Position numbers and translations under genes: made by a program. 64,000 nucleotides of DNA from Streptomyces mirabilis (GTDB lineage Bacteria; Actinomycetota; Actinomycetes; Streptomycetales; Streptomycetaceae), in assembly GCF_039503195.1 (NCBI RefSeq), contig NZ_JBCJKP010000001.1:3038001-3102000 (forward strand). Reading direction: 5' to 3'. Shown one piece after another: positions 54,906-62,857 of the stretch (position 1 is its first letter; each line of letters starts with the position of its first letter). The notes beneath the pieces were generated by a model, which did not search any database, was not told where the DNA came from, and saw nothing but the letters and a program-made list of their open reading frames with translations.

Positions 54906-56150
54906 TCAGCGCGGCAGCTCGGCGCGGCGCAGAGGCCGGGAGCAGAGGGCGATGATCCCGCTCAGGGCGCAGATCGCGGCGCAGGTCGTGAAGACCGGGC
55001 CGGTGCCCCATCGCTCGACGGCCCAGCCGACCACCGGGAAGGTGAGCGGCGCGACGCCGAAGCTGACCAAGGTGGAGACCGAGATGACCCGACCGGCGTA
55101 GGCGGGTTCGGTCTGCGCCTGCACCAGCGCGCCGCTCAGGGCCCCGCCCAGCCCGGCCAGCAGACCGATGCACAGGGCCACGCAGGCCCCGGCGGCGACG
55201 GACGCCACCTGCGCGAGCCCCCCGATGGCCACCGAGCCCGCGACGGCCGTCACCACCATCACGAGTCCGGCGCGCGGCACCCACCCCCGCAGGGCGAGCA
55301 GCAGGGACGCCGCACCCGCGCCGGTCCCGAACCCGGCGAGCACCCAGCCCATCCCGGACGACCCCCAGCCGCGCTGCTGCGAGAGCAGGGTCAGACCGAG
55401 GTTCATCGGTCCGACGAAGCCCAGGTCGGCGAGGGCGATGGCGAGCACCAACGGGCGGAGCACCGGGTGGCGGCGGATGCGCCGGAGCCCGTCCCGGAGT
55501 TCGGCCATGACCGCTCCGCGCGCCTGGTCGTCGTCCGCCGGCGACCGCCCGACCCGTATGGTCAGCAGCATCGGCAAAGAGACCCCGATCAGCAGCGCGG
55601 CCAGTCCGAACGCCCCGGCGGTACCGCCGAGGGCCACGCCCAGGCCGCCGAGCGGGCCGCCGAGGACGGTGGCGAGCCGGGTCGCCAGGCCCCGCATGCC
55701 CTGGACCCGGGCGAGCTGGCTCCGGGGGGCGAGCAGGGCGGGGAGGGCGCCCGCGGCGGGCAGGAAGACGGCGTCCACGACCCCGAAGAGCACGGCCACC
55801 GCGCCCAGCGCCCAGAGTCCGGGGCTGGTCGCGAGGAGCAGCCCGGCGGCGGTCAGGACGAGAGCACAGCGCACCGCGCCGCTGCCGACGACCACACGAC
55901 GCGGCCCGAACCGGTCGGCGACCACTCCCCCGCCGAGCATCAGCAGGGCGCGGGGCACGGCGCCGGCGGCCGACACGAGCCCGGCCTGCGCGGGCGTCCC
56001 GGCCTGGACGGCGGCCCAGGACAGGGCGATGTAGTAGACGTTGTCGCCGATCGCCGACGAGGTGTACGCACCGACCCAGCGCAGCACGTTGGGGTCACGG
56101 TGGGCGGGCCGCTCGTCGGCCGCGCCCGACCGCACTGCGGTGACGCTCAT
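54906..56150 (-). CDS. MFS transporter, drug-efflux type
   Basis: A 414-aa protein with about 12 hydrophobic segments. After a short polar start come ALSWAAVQAGTPAQAGLVSAAGAVPRALLMLGGGVVADRFGPRRVV (the GGxxADRxGxRR loop between TM2 and TM3) and a mid-protein cytoplasmic loop GRSPADDDQARGAVMAELRDGLRRIRRHPVLRPLVL. This resembles the macrolide/EntS-like exporter group. The ATG at 56150 follows GAGAGGACACACCCC. The upstream ArsR-type regulator on the same strand probably controls it. Confidence 0.88.
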   Translation of the reverse strand: MSVTAVRSGAADERPAHRDPNVLRWVGAYTSSAIGDNVYYIALSWAAVQAGTPAQAGLVSAAGAVPRALLMLGGGVVADRFGPRRVVVGSGAVRCALVLTAAGLLLATSPGLWALGAVAVLFGVVDAVFLPAAGALPALLAPRSQLARVQGMRGLATRLATVLGGPLGGLGVALGGTAGAFGLAALLIGVSLPMLLTIRVGRSPADDDQARGAVMAELRDGLRRIRRHPVLRPLVLAIALADLGFVGPMNLGLTLLSQQRGWGSSGMGWVLAGFGTGAGAASLLLALRGWVPRAGLVMVVTAVAGSVAIGGLAQVASVAAGACVALCIGLLAGLGGALSGALVQAQTEPAYAGRVISVSTLVSFGVAPLTFPVVGWAVERWGTGPVFTTCAAICALSGIIALCSRPLRRAELPR

Positions 56151-56164
56151 GGGGTGTGTCCTCT

Positions 56165-56245
56165 CAGACCCGGCTCAGACCCGGACCCGGTCCCTGACCG
56201 GGACCAGACCCCGGACCGGGACCGGGACCAGACCCGGCTCGGGCG
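56165..56245. repeat. Low-complexity CAGACCCGG/GACCGGGACC repeats between ArsR and MFS genes
   Basis: The gap between the regulator and transporter genes is nearly all short direct and inverted repeats: CAGACCCGG and its variants at least four times, GACCGGGACC three times. They can fold into alternative hairpins in the RNA and could affect downstream MFS expression. Replication slippage can explain them. Confidence 0.7.
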
Positions 56246-56249
56246 CGGC

Positions 56250-56837
56250 TCAGACGCGGAACGGGAAGGCGTACGTGTGCACCGCGACGTTCTCGCGGCC
56301 TTCGGTGTCACCGGCCTCCTCGGCGGCCCGGCCCCGCTCCGTGTAGGCCTTGAACAGGGCCTGCATGTCCGCGACCAGCTCGGACAGCTCACCGGCCGTC
56401 AGCCGCATCGCGGACTCGGAGGACTCGGCGGCGCGGTTCCACTCGGGTGTCCAGTGAGCGCGTTCGTCGAGGTAACGGCGGTACAGGTCGGCGCGCTGCT
56501 CGGAGAAGAGCCGACTGGCCGCGGTGTACACAGCGGCCTTCTCGGGCGCGCCGCGGAAGTCCTCGTCGCGGATGCTGACCCCGTCCGAGGCGGGCTGCCA
56601 CCAGCGCTCCCGGCCGTCGGCGCTCTGTGCCGGCGCCTCCTCGATCACGCCGTGCTCGGCCAGCTTGCGCAGGTGGTAGCTGACCAGTGAGACGGCCTCG
56701 TCCACCTGCTCCGCCAGCTGGGAGGCGGTGGCGACCCTGGCCACGATGAGCCCCCGGTAGAGCTTCATCCGCAACGGATGGGCCAGCGCCTTGAGCGTGC
56801 CCATGTCCGTGATCCGGCGGTTGTCCTTGCTTGCCAT
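56250..56837 (-). CDS. ArsR-type winged-helix transcriptional regulator
   Basis: A 195-aa regulator. The N-terminal winged helix is RRITDMGTLKALAHPLRMKLYRGLIV...ASQLAEQVDEAVSLVSYHLRKLAEHGVIEEAP (residues about 5-70), typical of the ArsR/HTH_20 group without the metal-binding Cys of classical ArsR. The rest is a helical dimerisation region. ATG 56837 was chosen because MASKDNRR opens the conserved part. It is upstream of the MFS gene on the same strand. The promoter region holds AT-rich TTGC repeats that are a likely operator. Confidence 0.86.
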   Translation of the reverse strand: MASKDNRRITDMGTLKALAHPLRMKLYRGLIVARVATASQLAEQVDEAVSLVSYHLRKLAEHGVIEEAPAQSADGRERWWQPASDGVSIRDEDFRGAPEKAAVYTAASRLFSEQRADLYRRYLDERAHWTPEWNRAAESSESAMRLTAGELSELVADMQALFKAYTERGRAAEEAGDTEGRENVAVHTYAFPFRV

Positions 56838-56865
56838 GTCCCGAACCGTAGATACAAAAGAAAAA

Positions 56866-56887
56866 TTGCACAACAGATTTTGCGCAA
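56866..56887. promoter_or_regulatory. Candidate autoregulatory operator of the ArsR-type gene
   Basis: TTGCACAA (56866-56873) and TTGCGCAA (56880-56887) are two near-identical 8-mers 14 bp apart centre to centre; the second is a perfect palindrome. They lie in a strikingly AT-rich patch 29-50 nt upstream of the regulator's start, where a promoter is expected. Confidence 0.5.
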
Positions 56888-56913
56888 CTTATCTTTCGCA
56901 TCTGCCCACAAGT

Positions 56914-56942
56914 GAGCCCCGGCCACCCGGTGACCGGGGCTC
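56914..56942 (-). terminator. Terminator of the histidine operon after hisF
   Basis: GAGCCCCGG (56914-56922) pairs with CCGGGGCTC (56934-56942) over an 11-nt loop that can itself pair in part. It is 32 nt past the hisF stop. Confidence 0.65.
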
Positions 56943-56973
56943 GGCGCACTGCCTGCACCGCCGACGTCCGCCG

Positions 56974-57729
56974 TCAGCGGACGGGGCGCCCCGCCCCCCG
57001 CAACGCCTCCTTCACCTGGCCGATCCGCAGATCCCCGAAGTGGAAGACGGACGCGGCGAGCACGGCGTCGGCGCCCGCGGCGATGGCGGGCGGGAAGTCG
57101 GCGAGCCGGCCCGCGCCCCCGCTGGCGATGAGCGGCACGGTGACGTGCTTACGGACGGCCTCGATCATCTCGATGTCGTAGCCGTCCTTCGTGCCGTCCG
57201 CGTCCATCGAGTTGAGCAGGATCTCGCCCGCGCCCAGCTCGGCGGCCTGGTGCGCCCACTCGACCGCGTCGATGCCGGTGCCCTTGCGCCCGCCGTGGGT
57301 GGTGACCTCGAAGGACCCCCCGGGAGTGCGCCTGGCGTCCACCGACAGCACCAGCACCTGGCGTCCGAACCGCTCCGCGATCTCCCGGATGAGCTCGGGC
57401 CGGGCGATCGCGGCCGTGTTGACCCCGACCTTGTCGGCGCCCGCCCGCAGCAGCTTGTCGACGTCCTCGGCGGTGCGTACGCCGCCACCCACGGTGAGCG
57501 GGATGAAGACCTGCTCGGCCGTGCGGCGCACCACGTCGTACGTGGTCTCGCGGTTGCCCGAGGACGCGGTGATGTCCAGGAACGTCAGCTCGTCGGCGCC
57601 CTCGGCGTCGTACACCTTGGCCATCTCGACGGGGTCGCCCGCGTCACGCAGGTTCTGGAAGTTGACACCCTTGACGACCCGGCCGTTGTCCACGTCCAGG
57701 CAGGGGATGACTCGTACGGCAAGGGTCAT
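56974..57729 (-). CDS. hisF: Imidazole glycerol phosphate synthase cyclase subunit
   Basis: A 251-aa TIM barrel that uses ammonia from HisH to form imidazole glycerol phosphate and AICAR. The catalytic Asp pair: [15 protein letters not shown] (about residue 11) and [15 protein letters not shown]. The phosphate sites [11 protein letters not shown] and ASGGAGRL are intact. The ATG overlaps the ridA stop by 4 nt. It is the last gene of the his operon, before a terminator. Confidence 0.97.
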   Translation of the reverse strand: MTLAVRVIPCLDVDNGRVVKGVNFQNLRDAGDPVEMAKVYDAEGADELTFLDITASSGNRETTYDVVRRTAEQVFIPLTVGGGVRTAEDVDKLLRAGADKVGVNTAAIARPELIREIAERFGRQVLVLSVDARRTPGGSFEVTTHGGRKGTGIDAVEWAHQAAELGAGEILLNSMDADGTKDGYDIEMIEAVRKHVTVPLIASGGAGRLADFPPAIAAGADAVLAASVFHFGDLRIGQVKEALRGAGRPVR

Positions 57730-58139
57730 GCTGCGGACACTCCGTCTTCTCCGCCGGAGCGGAACGCCTCCACCTCGACCTCGACGACCAGTCGCGAGTC
57801 CACGAAGCCGGAGACGATGATCATGGACGCGGCGGGACGGACGGCGTCGAACAGCTCCTTGTGGGCGCGTCCGACCTCCTCCACGTCCCGGGCGTGGGTG
57901 ATGTACATGCGCGTACGGACGACGTCGTCACGGCCGAGGCCGAGCTGCTGCAACGCGGCGAACGCGGCGTTGAAGGAGTTGACCGCCTGTTCGTACGGGC
58001 CGCCGTCGACGATCGCTCCGTCGATCACGGAGGTGCAGCCGGCGACCAGCACCAGGCCGTTCGGCAGCTCCACGGCGCGGGAGTAGCCGAAGGCGTCCTC
58101 CCAGGGCGCGCCGGTCGTGACACGTCGTACGTCGCTCAC
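57726..58139 (-). CDS. RidA-family (YjgF/Rid) protein within the his operon
   Basis: A 137-aa Rid-family protein, which commonly deaminates reactive enamines or imines. It has [50 protein letters not shown] and a [10 protein letters not shown]-terminus. The archetypal RidA Arg is in VRTRMYI. The start is GTG 58139, overlapping the priA stop by 4 nt; the stop overlaps hisF by 4 nt. Coupling on both sides suggests it protects the His pathway or PLP enzymes from reactive intermediates, which is inference. Confidence 0.9.
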   Translation of the reverse strand: MSDVRRVTTGAPWEDAFGYSRAVELPNGLVLVAGCTSVIDGAIVDGGPYEQAVNSFNAAFAALQQLGLGRDDVVRTRMYITHARDVEEVGRAHKELFDAVRPAASMIIVSGFVDSRLVVEVEVEAFRSGGEDGVSAA

Positions 58140-58861
58140 TTGGCTACCGCCTCCAAGGCCTCTTCCAGGGTGAACGCCTTGGCGTAGAGGGCCTTGCCGA
58201 CGATGGAGCCCTCGACGCCCAGCGGCACGAGCTCGGCGATGGCGCGCAGGTCGTCCAGGGAGGACACCCCGCCCGACGCGACCACCGGGCGGTCCGTCGC
58301 GGCGCACACCTTGCGCAGCAGCTCCAGGTTCGGGCCCTGCAGCGTGCCGTCCTTGGCGATGTCCGTGACGACATAGCGGGCGCAGCCCTCGGCGTTGAGG
58401 CGCTCCAGCGTCTCGTAGAGGTCACCGCCGTCGCGGGTCCAGCCGCGACCGCGCAGTGTCGTGCCGCGTACGTCGAGACCGACCGCGATCTTGTCGCCGT
58501 GCTCGGCGATGACCTTGGCGACCCACTCCGGGGTCTCCAGGGCGGCGGTGCCGAGGTTGACCCGGGTGCAGCCGGTGGCGAGGGCCGCGGCGAGCGTGTC
58601 GTCGTCGCGGATGCCGCCGGACAGCTCGACCTTGATGTCCATGGCGCCGGCGACCTCGGCGATCAGCTTGCGGTTGTCGCCGGTGCCGAACGCGGCGTCC
58701 AGGTCGACGAGGTGCAGCCACTCGGCACCCGAGCTCTGCCAGGCGAGGGCGGCCTCAAGGGGGGAGCCGTAAGAAGTTTCCGTCCCGGACTCGCCGTGCA
58801 CGAGCCGGACGGCCTGGCCGTCGCGGACGTCGACGGCGGGGAGGAGTTCGAGCTTGCTCAC
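58136..58861 (-). CDS. priA: Bifunctional phosphoribosyl isomerase A (HisA/TrpF)
   Basis: A 241-aa TIM barrel. In actinobacteria PriA isomerises both ProFAR (histidine) and PRA (tryptophan), which fits the lack of a trpF gene here. The catalytic Asp is in [17 protein letters not shown] (residue about 11), and the second Asp in [16 protein letters not shown]. Arg in GGIRDDDTL helps both reactions. The GTG at 58861 overlaps the hisH stop by 4 nt. The length agrees with S. coelicolor PriA. Confidence 0.96.
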   Translation of the reverse strand: MSKLELLPAVDVRDGQAVRLVHGESGTETSYGSPLEAALAWQSSGAEWLHLVDLDAAFGTGDNRKLIAEVAGAMDIKVELSGGIRDDDTLAAALATGCTRVNLGTAALETPEWVAKVIAEHGDKIAVGLDVRGTTLRGRGWTRDGGDLYETLERLNAEGCARYVVTDIAKDGTLQGPNLELLRKVCAATDRPVVASGGVSSLDDLRAIAELVPLGVEGSIVGKALYAKAFTLEEALEAVAK

Positions 58862-59505
58862 AGTGTTCCGATCCAGTTGGTGAGGAGCTGGGCTCCGGCG
58901 TCGCCGGACTTCTCGGGGTGGAACTGCGTGGCCCACAGGGGGCCGTTCTCGACGGCCGCCACGAACGGCTTGCCGTGCGTCGACCAGGTCACCAGGGGGG
59001 CGCGCAGCGCCGGGTTGCCCACTTCCAGGGACCAGTCGTGGACGGCGTAGGAGTGCACGAAGTAGAAGCGCGCGTCGGCGTCGAGGCCCGCGAAGAGCCG
59101 GGAGCCGGCCGGGGCCTCGACGGTGTTCCAGCCCATGTGGGGCACGATGTCGGCCTGGAGCGGCTCGACCGTGCCGGGCCACTCGTCGAGGCCCTCGGTC
59201 TCCACGCCGTGCTCGATGCCGCGCGCGAAGAGGATCTGCATACCGACGCAGATGCCCATCACCGGGCGGCCGCCGGACAGACGGCGGCCGATGATCCAGT
59301 CGCCGCGGGCGTCCTTGAGGCCCTTCATGCAGGCGGCGAAGGCGCCGACGCCGGGCACCAGCAGCCCGTCCGCGTTCATGGCCTTGTCGAAGTCACGCGT
59401 TATCTCGACCTCGGCGCCCGCCCGCGCGAGGGCACGCTCGGCGGAACGCACGTTCCCGAAGCCGTAATCGAAGACGACGACGTTCTTAGGAGCGGTCAAT
59501 TCCAC
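58858..59505 (-). CDS. hisH: Imidazole glycerol phosphate synthase glutaminase subunit
   Basis: A 215-aa class I glutamine amidotransferase that feeds ammonia to HisF. The nucleophile Cys is in [10 protein letters not shown], and the His and Glu are in QFHPEKSG. The N-terminal Gly motif is [15 protein letters not shown]. The GTG at 59505 is the conventional start. However, GGAGG lies 7 nt before an in-frame TTG at 59499, and this TTG overlaps the stop of the upstream 54-aa gene as TTGA, so TTG may be used. Confidence 0.95.
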   Translation of the reverse strand: MELTAPKNVVVFDYGFGNVRSAERALARAGAEVEITRDFDKAMNADGLLVPGVGAFAACMKGLKDARGDWIIGRRLSGGRPVMGICVGMQILFARGIEHGVETEGLDEWPGTVEPLQADIVPHMGWNTVEAPAGSRLFAGLDADARFYFVHSYAVHDWSLEVGNPALRAPLVTWSTHGKPFVAAVENGPLWATQFHPEKSGDAGAQLLTNWIGTL

Positions 59506-59660
59506 ACCTCCAGCCTCATGACGCCCGCGATCAGACACATCGCGGCGCCGATGGAGAGCAGCACGATGAGACTCGCGGGCATCTTCTGCTTGACGAAGGA
59601 GTAGACACCGCCCAGGAGGAAGAGCCCGACGACGATGAGGATGGTGTTGAGGCCTGTCAT
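59496..59660 (-). CDS. 54-residue membrane protein between hisB and hisH
   Basis: A short gene reading [20 protein letters not shown] and onward, ending GVMRLEVWN. Two hydrophobic helices (residues 6-22 and 30-46) are joined by the basic loop SFVKQKMPA, predicting a small two-pass hairpin in the membrane. It starts 4 nt after the hisB stop and overlaps the hisH start, so it is in the his operon with full translational coupling. The ribosome site of hisH (GGAGG) lies inside its last codons. Function unknown; it is easily missed by annotation tools because of size. Confidence 0.82.
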   Translation of the reverse strand: MTGLNTILIVVGLFLLGGVYSFVKQKMPASLIVLLSIGAAMCLIAGVMRLEVWN

Positions 59661-59664
59661 GGCT

Positions 59665-60258
59665 TTACAGCGCGCCCTTCGTGGAGGGGAGGATGCCGGC
59701 GGCGCGGGGGTCGCGCTCGGAGGCGTACCGCAGCGCCCTGGCGAGCGCCTTGAACTGGCACTCCACGATGTGGTGCGCGTTGCGCCCGTAGGGCACGTGC
59801 ACGTGCAGTGCGATCTGCGCCTGGGCGACGAAGGACTCCAGGATGTGCCGGGTCATCGTCGTGTCGTACTCGCCGATCATCGGCGCCATGTTCTCGGGCT
59901 CGGTGTGCACGAGGTACGGGCGGCCCGACAGGTCGACGGTCACCTGGGCGAGGGACTCGTCCAGCGGGACCGTGCAGTTGCCGAAGCGGTAGATGCCCAC
60001 CTTGTCGCCGAGTGCCTGCTTGAAGGCGGCGCCGAGCGCGAGGGCGGTGTCCTCGATGGTGTGGTGCGAGTCGATGTGCAGGTCGCCCTCGGTCTTCACG
60101 GTCAGGTCGAACAGACCGTGCCGGCCGAGCTGGTCGAGCATGTGGTCGTAGAAGCCGACGCCCGTCGACACCTCGACCTTGCCGGACCCGTCGAGATCGA
60201 TCTCGACGAGGACCGACGTCTCCTTGGTCGTCCGCTCCACTCTTCCGACGCGGCTCAT
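59665..60258 (-). CDS. hisB: Imidazoleglycerol-phosphate dehydratase
   Basis: A 197-aa Mn-dependent enzyme. Metal-ligand motifs: [16 protein letters not shown] (HHxxED) in the middle, and NAHHIVEC near the C-terminus, plus [13 protein letters not shown]. Monofunctional, without the phosphatase domain of E. coli HisB. The ATG at 60258 overlaps the hisC stop by 4 nt. The 54-aa gene starts 4 nt downstream. Confidence 0.97.
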   Translation of the reverse strand: MSRVGRVERTTKETSVLVEIDLDGSGKVEVSTGVGFYDHMLDQLGRHGLFDLTVKTEGDLHIDSHHTIEDTALALGAAFKQALGDKVGIYRFGNCTVPLDESLAQVTVDLSGRPYLVHTEPENMAPMIGEYDTTMTRHILESFVAQAQIALHVHVPYGRNAHHIVECQFKALARALRYASERDPRAAGILPSTKGAL

Positions 60259-61361
60259 GCGCTCTGCTCCTTCTTCAACTCACGGACCGCGTCCAGGAAC
60301 GCGTCGTTTTCGGCCGGGGTGCCGGCGGAGACCCGCAGCCATCCCGGTACGCCGTTGTCCCGGACCAGGACGCCCCGGTCGAGGATCTTCTGCCAGGCCT
60401 CGTGGGAGTCCGCGAACCGCCCGAACTGGACGAAGTTCGCGTCGGACTCGGTCACCTCGTACCCCATCGCACGCAGTTCGGCGACCAGGCGGTCCCGCTC
60501 GGCCTTCAGCTGCTCGACGTACCCGAGCAGCGTGTCGGTGTGCTCCAGGGCGGCCAGGGCGGTGGCCTGCGCGACGGCCGACAGGTGGTAGGGCAGCCGT
60601 ACGAGCTGGACCGCGTCGACGACCGCGGGATGCGCGGCGAGATAGCCGAGACGCAGTCCGGCCGCGCCGAACGCCTTCGACATCGTCCGCGACACGACGA
60701 GATTCGGCCGGCCTTCGATCAGCGGCAGCAGCGAGTCGCCGTGGCTGAACTCGATGTACGCCTCGTCGACCACGACCATGGACGGCCTGGCGGCCTGCGC
60801 GGCCTCGTACAGCGCGAGGACCGTCTCGCGCGGCACCGCGTTGCCCGTGGGGTTGTTGGGGGTGGTGATGAAGACGACGTCCGGGCGGCTCTCGGCGATG
60901 GCCCGCTCGGCGGCGGCCCGGTCGATCGTGAAGTCCTCGCCGCGGGGACCCGAGATCCAGGCCGTGCCGGTGCCGCGTGCGATGAGCGCGTGCATCGAGT
61001 ACGAGGGCTCGAAACCGATCGCCGTACGACCGGGTCCGCCGAAGGTCTGCAGCAGCTGCTGGATGACCTCGTTCGAGCCGTTGGCCGCCCAGACGTTCTC
61101 GACGCCGACCCGGTGCCCGCCGGTCCTCGTCAGGTACTTGGCCAACTCCGTACGGAGCTCCACCGCGTCGCGGTCGGGGTAGCGGTTGAGGTTGCGGGCG
61201 GCCTCGCGGACCCGCTCGGCGATCCGCTCGACGAGCGCTTCGGGCAGCGGGTACGGGTTCTCGTTGGTGTTCAGCCTTACCGGCACGTCGAGTTGGGGCG
61301 CGCCGTAGGGGGACTTGCCGCGCAGCTCGTCCCGTACGGGAAGATCGTCGATACCGGTCAC
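60255..61361 (-). CDS. hisC: Histidinol-phosphate aminotransferase
   Basis: A 368-aa PLP aminotransferase of fold type I. Motifs: [14 protein letters not shown] at the start, [31 protein letters not shown], and the PLP lysine in [17 protein letters not shown]. The C-terminal Arg that binds substrate is in [16 protein letters not shown]. The GTG at 61361 overlaps the hisD stop by 4 nt (GTGA), and the stop overlaps hisB by 4 nt. Confidence 0.96.
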   Translation of the reverse strand: MTGIDDLPVRDELRGKSPYGAPQLDVPVRLNTNENPYPLPEALVERIAERVREAARNLNRYPDRDAVELRTELAKYLTRTGGHRVGVENVWAANGSNEVIQQLLQTFGGPGRTAIGFEPSYSMHALIARGTGTAWISGPRGEDFTIDRAAAERAIAESRPDVVFITTPNNPTGNAVPRETVLALYEAAQAARPSMVVVDEAYIEFSHGDSLLPLIEGRPNLVVSRTMSKAFGAAGLRLGYLAAHPAVVDAVQLVRLPYHLSAVAQATALAALEHTDTLLGYVEQLKAERDRLVAELRAMGYEVTESDANFVQFGRFADSHEAWQKILDRGVLVRDNGVPGWLRVSAGTPAENDAFLDAVRELKKEQSA

Positions 61362-62683
61362 TTGCTCTCTGGAACCTTCCACCCGAAACGAGCCTTGATC
61401 GCCGCCCCGTGGGCCGGCAGGTCCTCCGCCTCCGCGAGCGTCACCACGTGGTGCGCCACCTCGGCGAGGGCGTCGCGCGTGTAGTCCACGATGTGGATCC
61501 CGCGCAGGAAGGACTGGACGCTCAGCCCCGAGGAGTGGCAGGCGCAGCCGCCGGTGGGCAGCACGTGGTTGGAGCCCGCGCAGTAGTCGCCCAGCGACAC
61601 CGGCGCCCAGGCGCCGACGAAGATCGCGCCCGCGTTCTTGACCCGGTCGGCGACGGCGGCAGCGTCCGCCGTCTGGATCTCCAGGTGCTCGGCGCCGTAC
61701 GCGTCGACGACCCGCAGGCCTTCGTCCACGCCGTCGACGAGGACGATCGCGGACTGCCTGCCGCTCAGCGCGGGGACGATCCGGTCCTCGATGTGCTTGG
61801 TGGCCGCGACCTGTGGCTCCAGCTCCTTCTCGACCGCCTCCGCCAGCTCGACGGAGTCCGTGACGAGGACGGCGGCGGCGAGCGGGTCGTGCTCGGCCTG
61901 GCTGATCAGGTCGGAGGCCACGTGCACCGGGTCGGCGGTCTCGTCCGCGAGGATCGCGATCTCGGTGGGACCGGCCTCGGTGTCGATGCCGATCTTGCCC
62001 GTGAAGTAGCGCTTGGCGGCGGCGACCCAGATGTTGCCGGGCCCGGTGACCATGTCGGCCGGGGCGCAGGACTCGGTTCCGTGCGCGAACATCGCGACGG
62101 CCTGGGCGCCGCCGACCGCGTACACCTCGTCGATGCCGAGGAGGGAGCAGGCGGCGAGGATCGTGGGGTGCGGGAGCCCCCCGAACTCTTTTTGCGGCGG
62201 GGAGGCGAGCGCCATGGAGGCGACTCCGGCCTCCTGTGCCGGAACCGCGTTCATGATCACGGACGAGGGGTAGACCGAACGTCCACCGGGCGCGTACAGA
62301 CCGACGCGCTCGACCGGCACCCACTTCTCGGTGACCGAGCCGCCCGGCACGACCTGCGTGGTGTGCGCGGTGCGGCGCTGCTCGCGGTGGACCAGGCGGG
62401 CGCGGCGGATGGACTCCTCCAGGGCCGCGCGCACGGCCGGGTCGAGCTGCTCCAGGGCCTCGGTGAGGGCCTGAGCCGGAACCCGTACGGATTCCAGCCG
62501 CACCCCGTCGAATTTCTCCGCGTAGTCGATCAGCGCCGCGTCGCCACGATGATGCACGGCCTCGCAGATCGGACGCACCTTCTCCAGGGCGGCCGATACG
62601 TCGAAGTCGGCTCGGGGCAGCAGGTCGCGCAGGGCGGAGCCCTCGGGGAGGGCGTCGCCGCGCAGATCGATTCGGGAGATCAC
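61358..62683 (-). CDS. hisD: Histidinol dehydrogenase
   Basis: A 441-aa Zn/NAD enzyme that oxidises histidinol to histidine in two steps. Motifs: [51 protein letters not shown] with Glu-His base, and [19 protein letters not shown]. The GTG at 62683 has only a weak ribosome site (GGGACC). It is first in hisD-hisC-hisB-(54 aa)-hisH-priA-ridA-hisF. A perfect TGTATCA palindrome lies 41 nt upstream and may be an operator. Confidence 0.96.
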   Translation of the reverse strand: MISRIDLRGDALPEGSALRDLLPRADFDVSAALEKVRPICEAVHHRGDAALIDYAEKFDGVRLESVRVPAQALTEALEQLDPAVRAALEESIRRARLVHREQRRTAHTTQVVPGGSVTEKWVPVERVGLYAPGGRSVYPSSVIMNAVPAQEAGVASMALASPPQKEFGGLPHPTILAACSLLGIDEVYAVGGAQAVAMFAHGTESCAPADMVTGPGNIWVAAAKRYFTGKIGIDTEAGPTEIAILADETADPVHVASDLISQAEHDPLAAAVLVTDSVELAEAVEKELEPQVAATKHIEDRIVPALSGRQSAIVLVDGVDEGLRVVDAYGAEHLEIQTADAAAVADRVKNAGAIFVGAWAPVSLGDYCAGSNHVLPTGGCACHSSGLSVQSFLRGIHIVDYTRDALAEVAHHVVTLAEAEDLPAHGAAIKARFGWKVPESK

Positions 62684-62723
62684 GGTCCCAATTCTCTCAG
62701 ACGGCGATAAGGCGCCGGACGCC

Positions 62724-62742
62724 TGTATCAATGGCTGATACA
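62724..62742. promoter_or_regulatory. Perfect inverted repeat TGTATCA-N5-TGATACA upstream of hisD
   Basis: TGTATCA (62724-62730) and TGATACA (62736-62742) are exact inverted copies separated by ATGGC. Its low GC stands out. It lies 41 nt upstream of hisD and 116 nt upstream of the divergent gene at 62858, a good position for a repressor site controlling the his operon. I do not recognise the binding protein. Confidence 0.55.
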
Positions 62743-62857
62743 AGCCGTCCCAGGCTCCCCCTGGAGATCCCCGTCACCAATAGCGTTCGGCCCGTCACAC
62801 AGCGGGCATGAACGGCTGTACGAAACCCGCGAGTAGCTGGGGAGGGAGGGACGTGAC

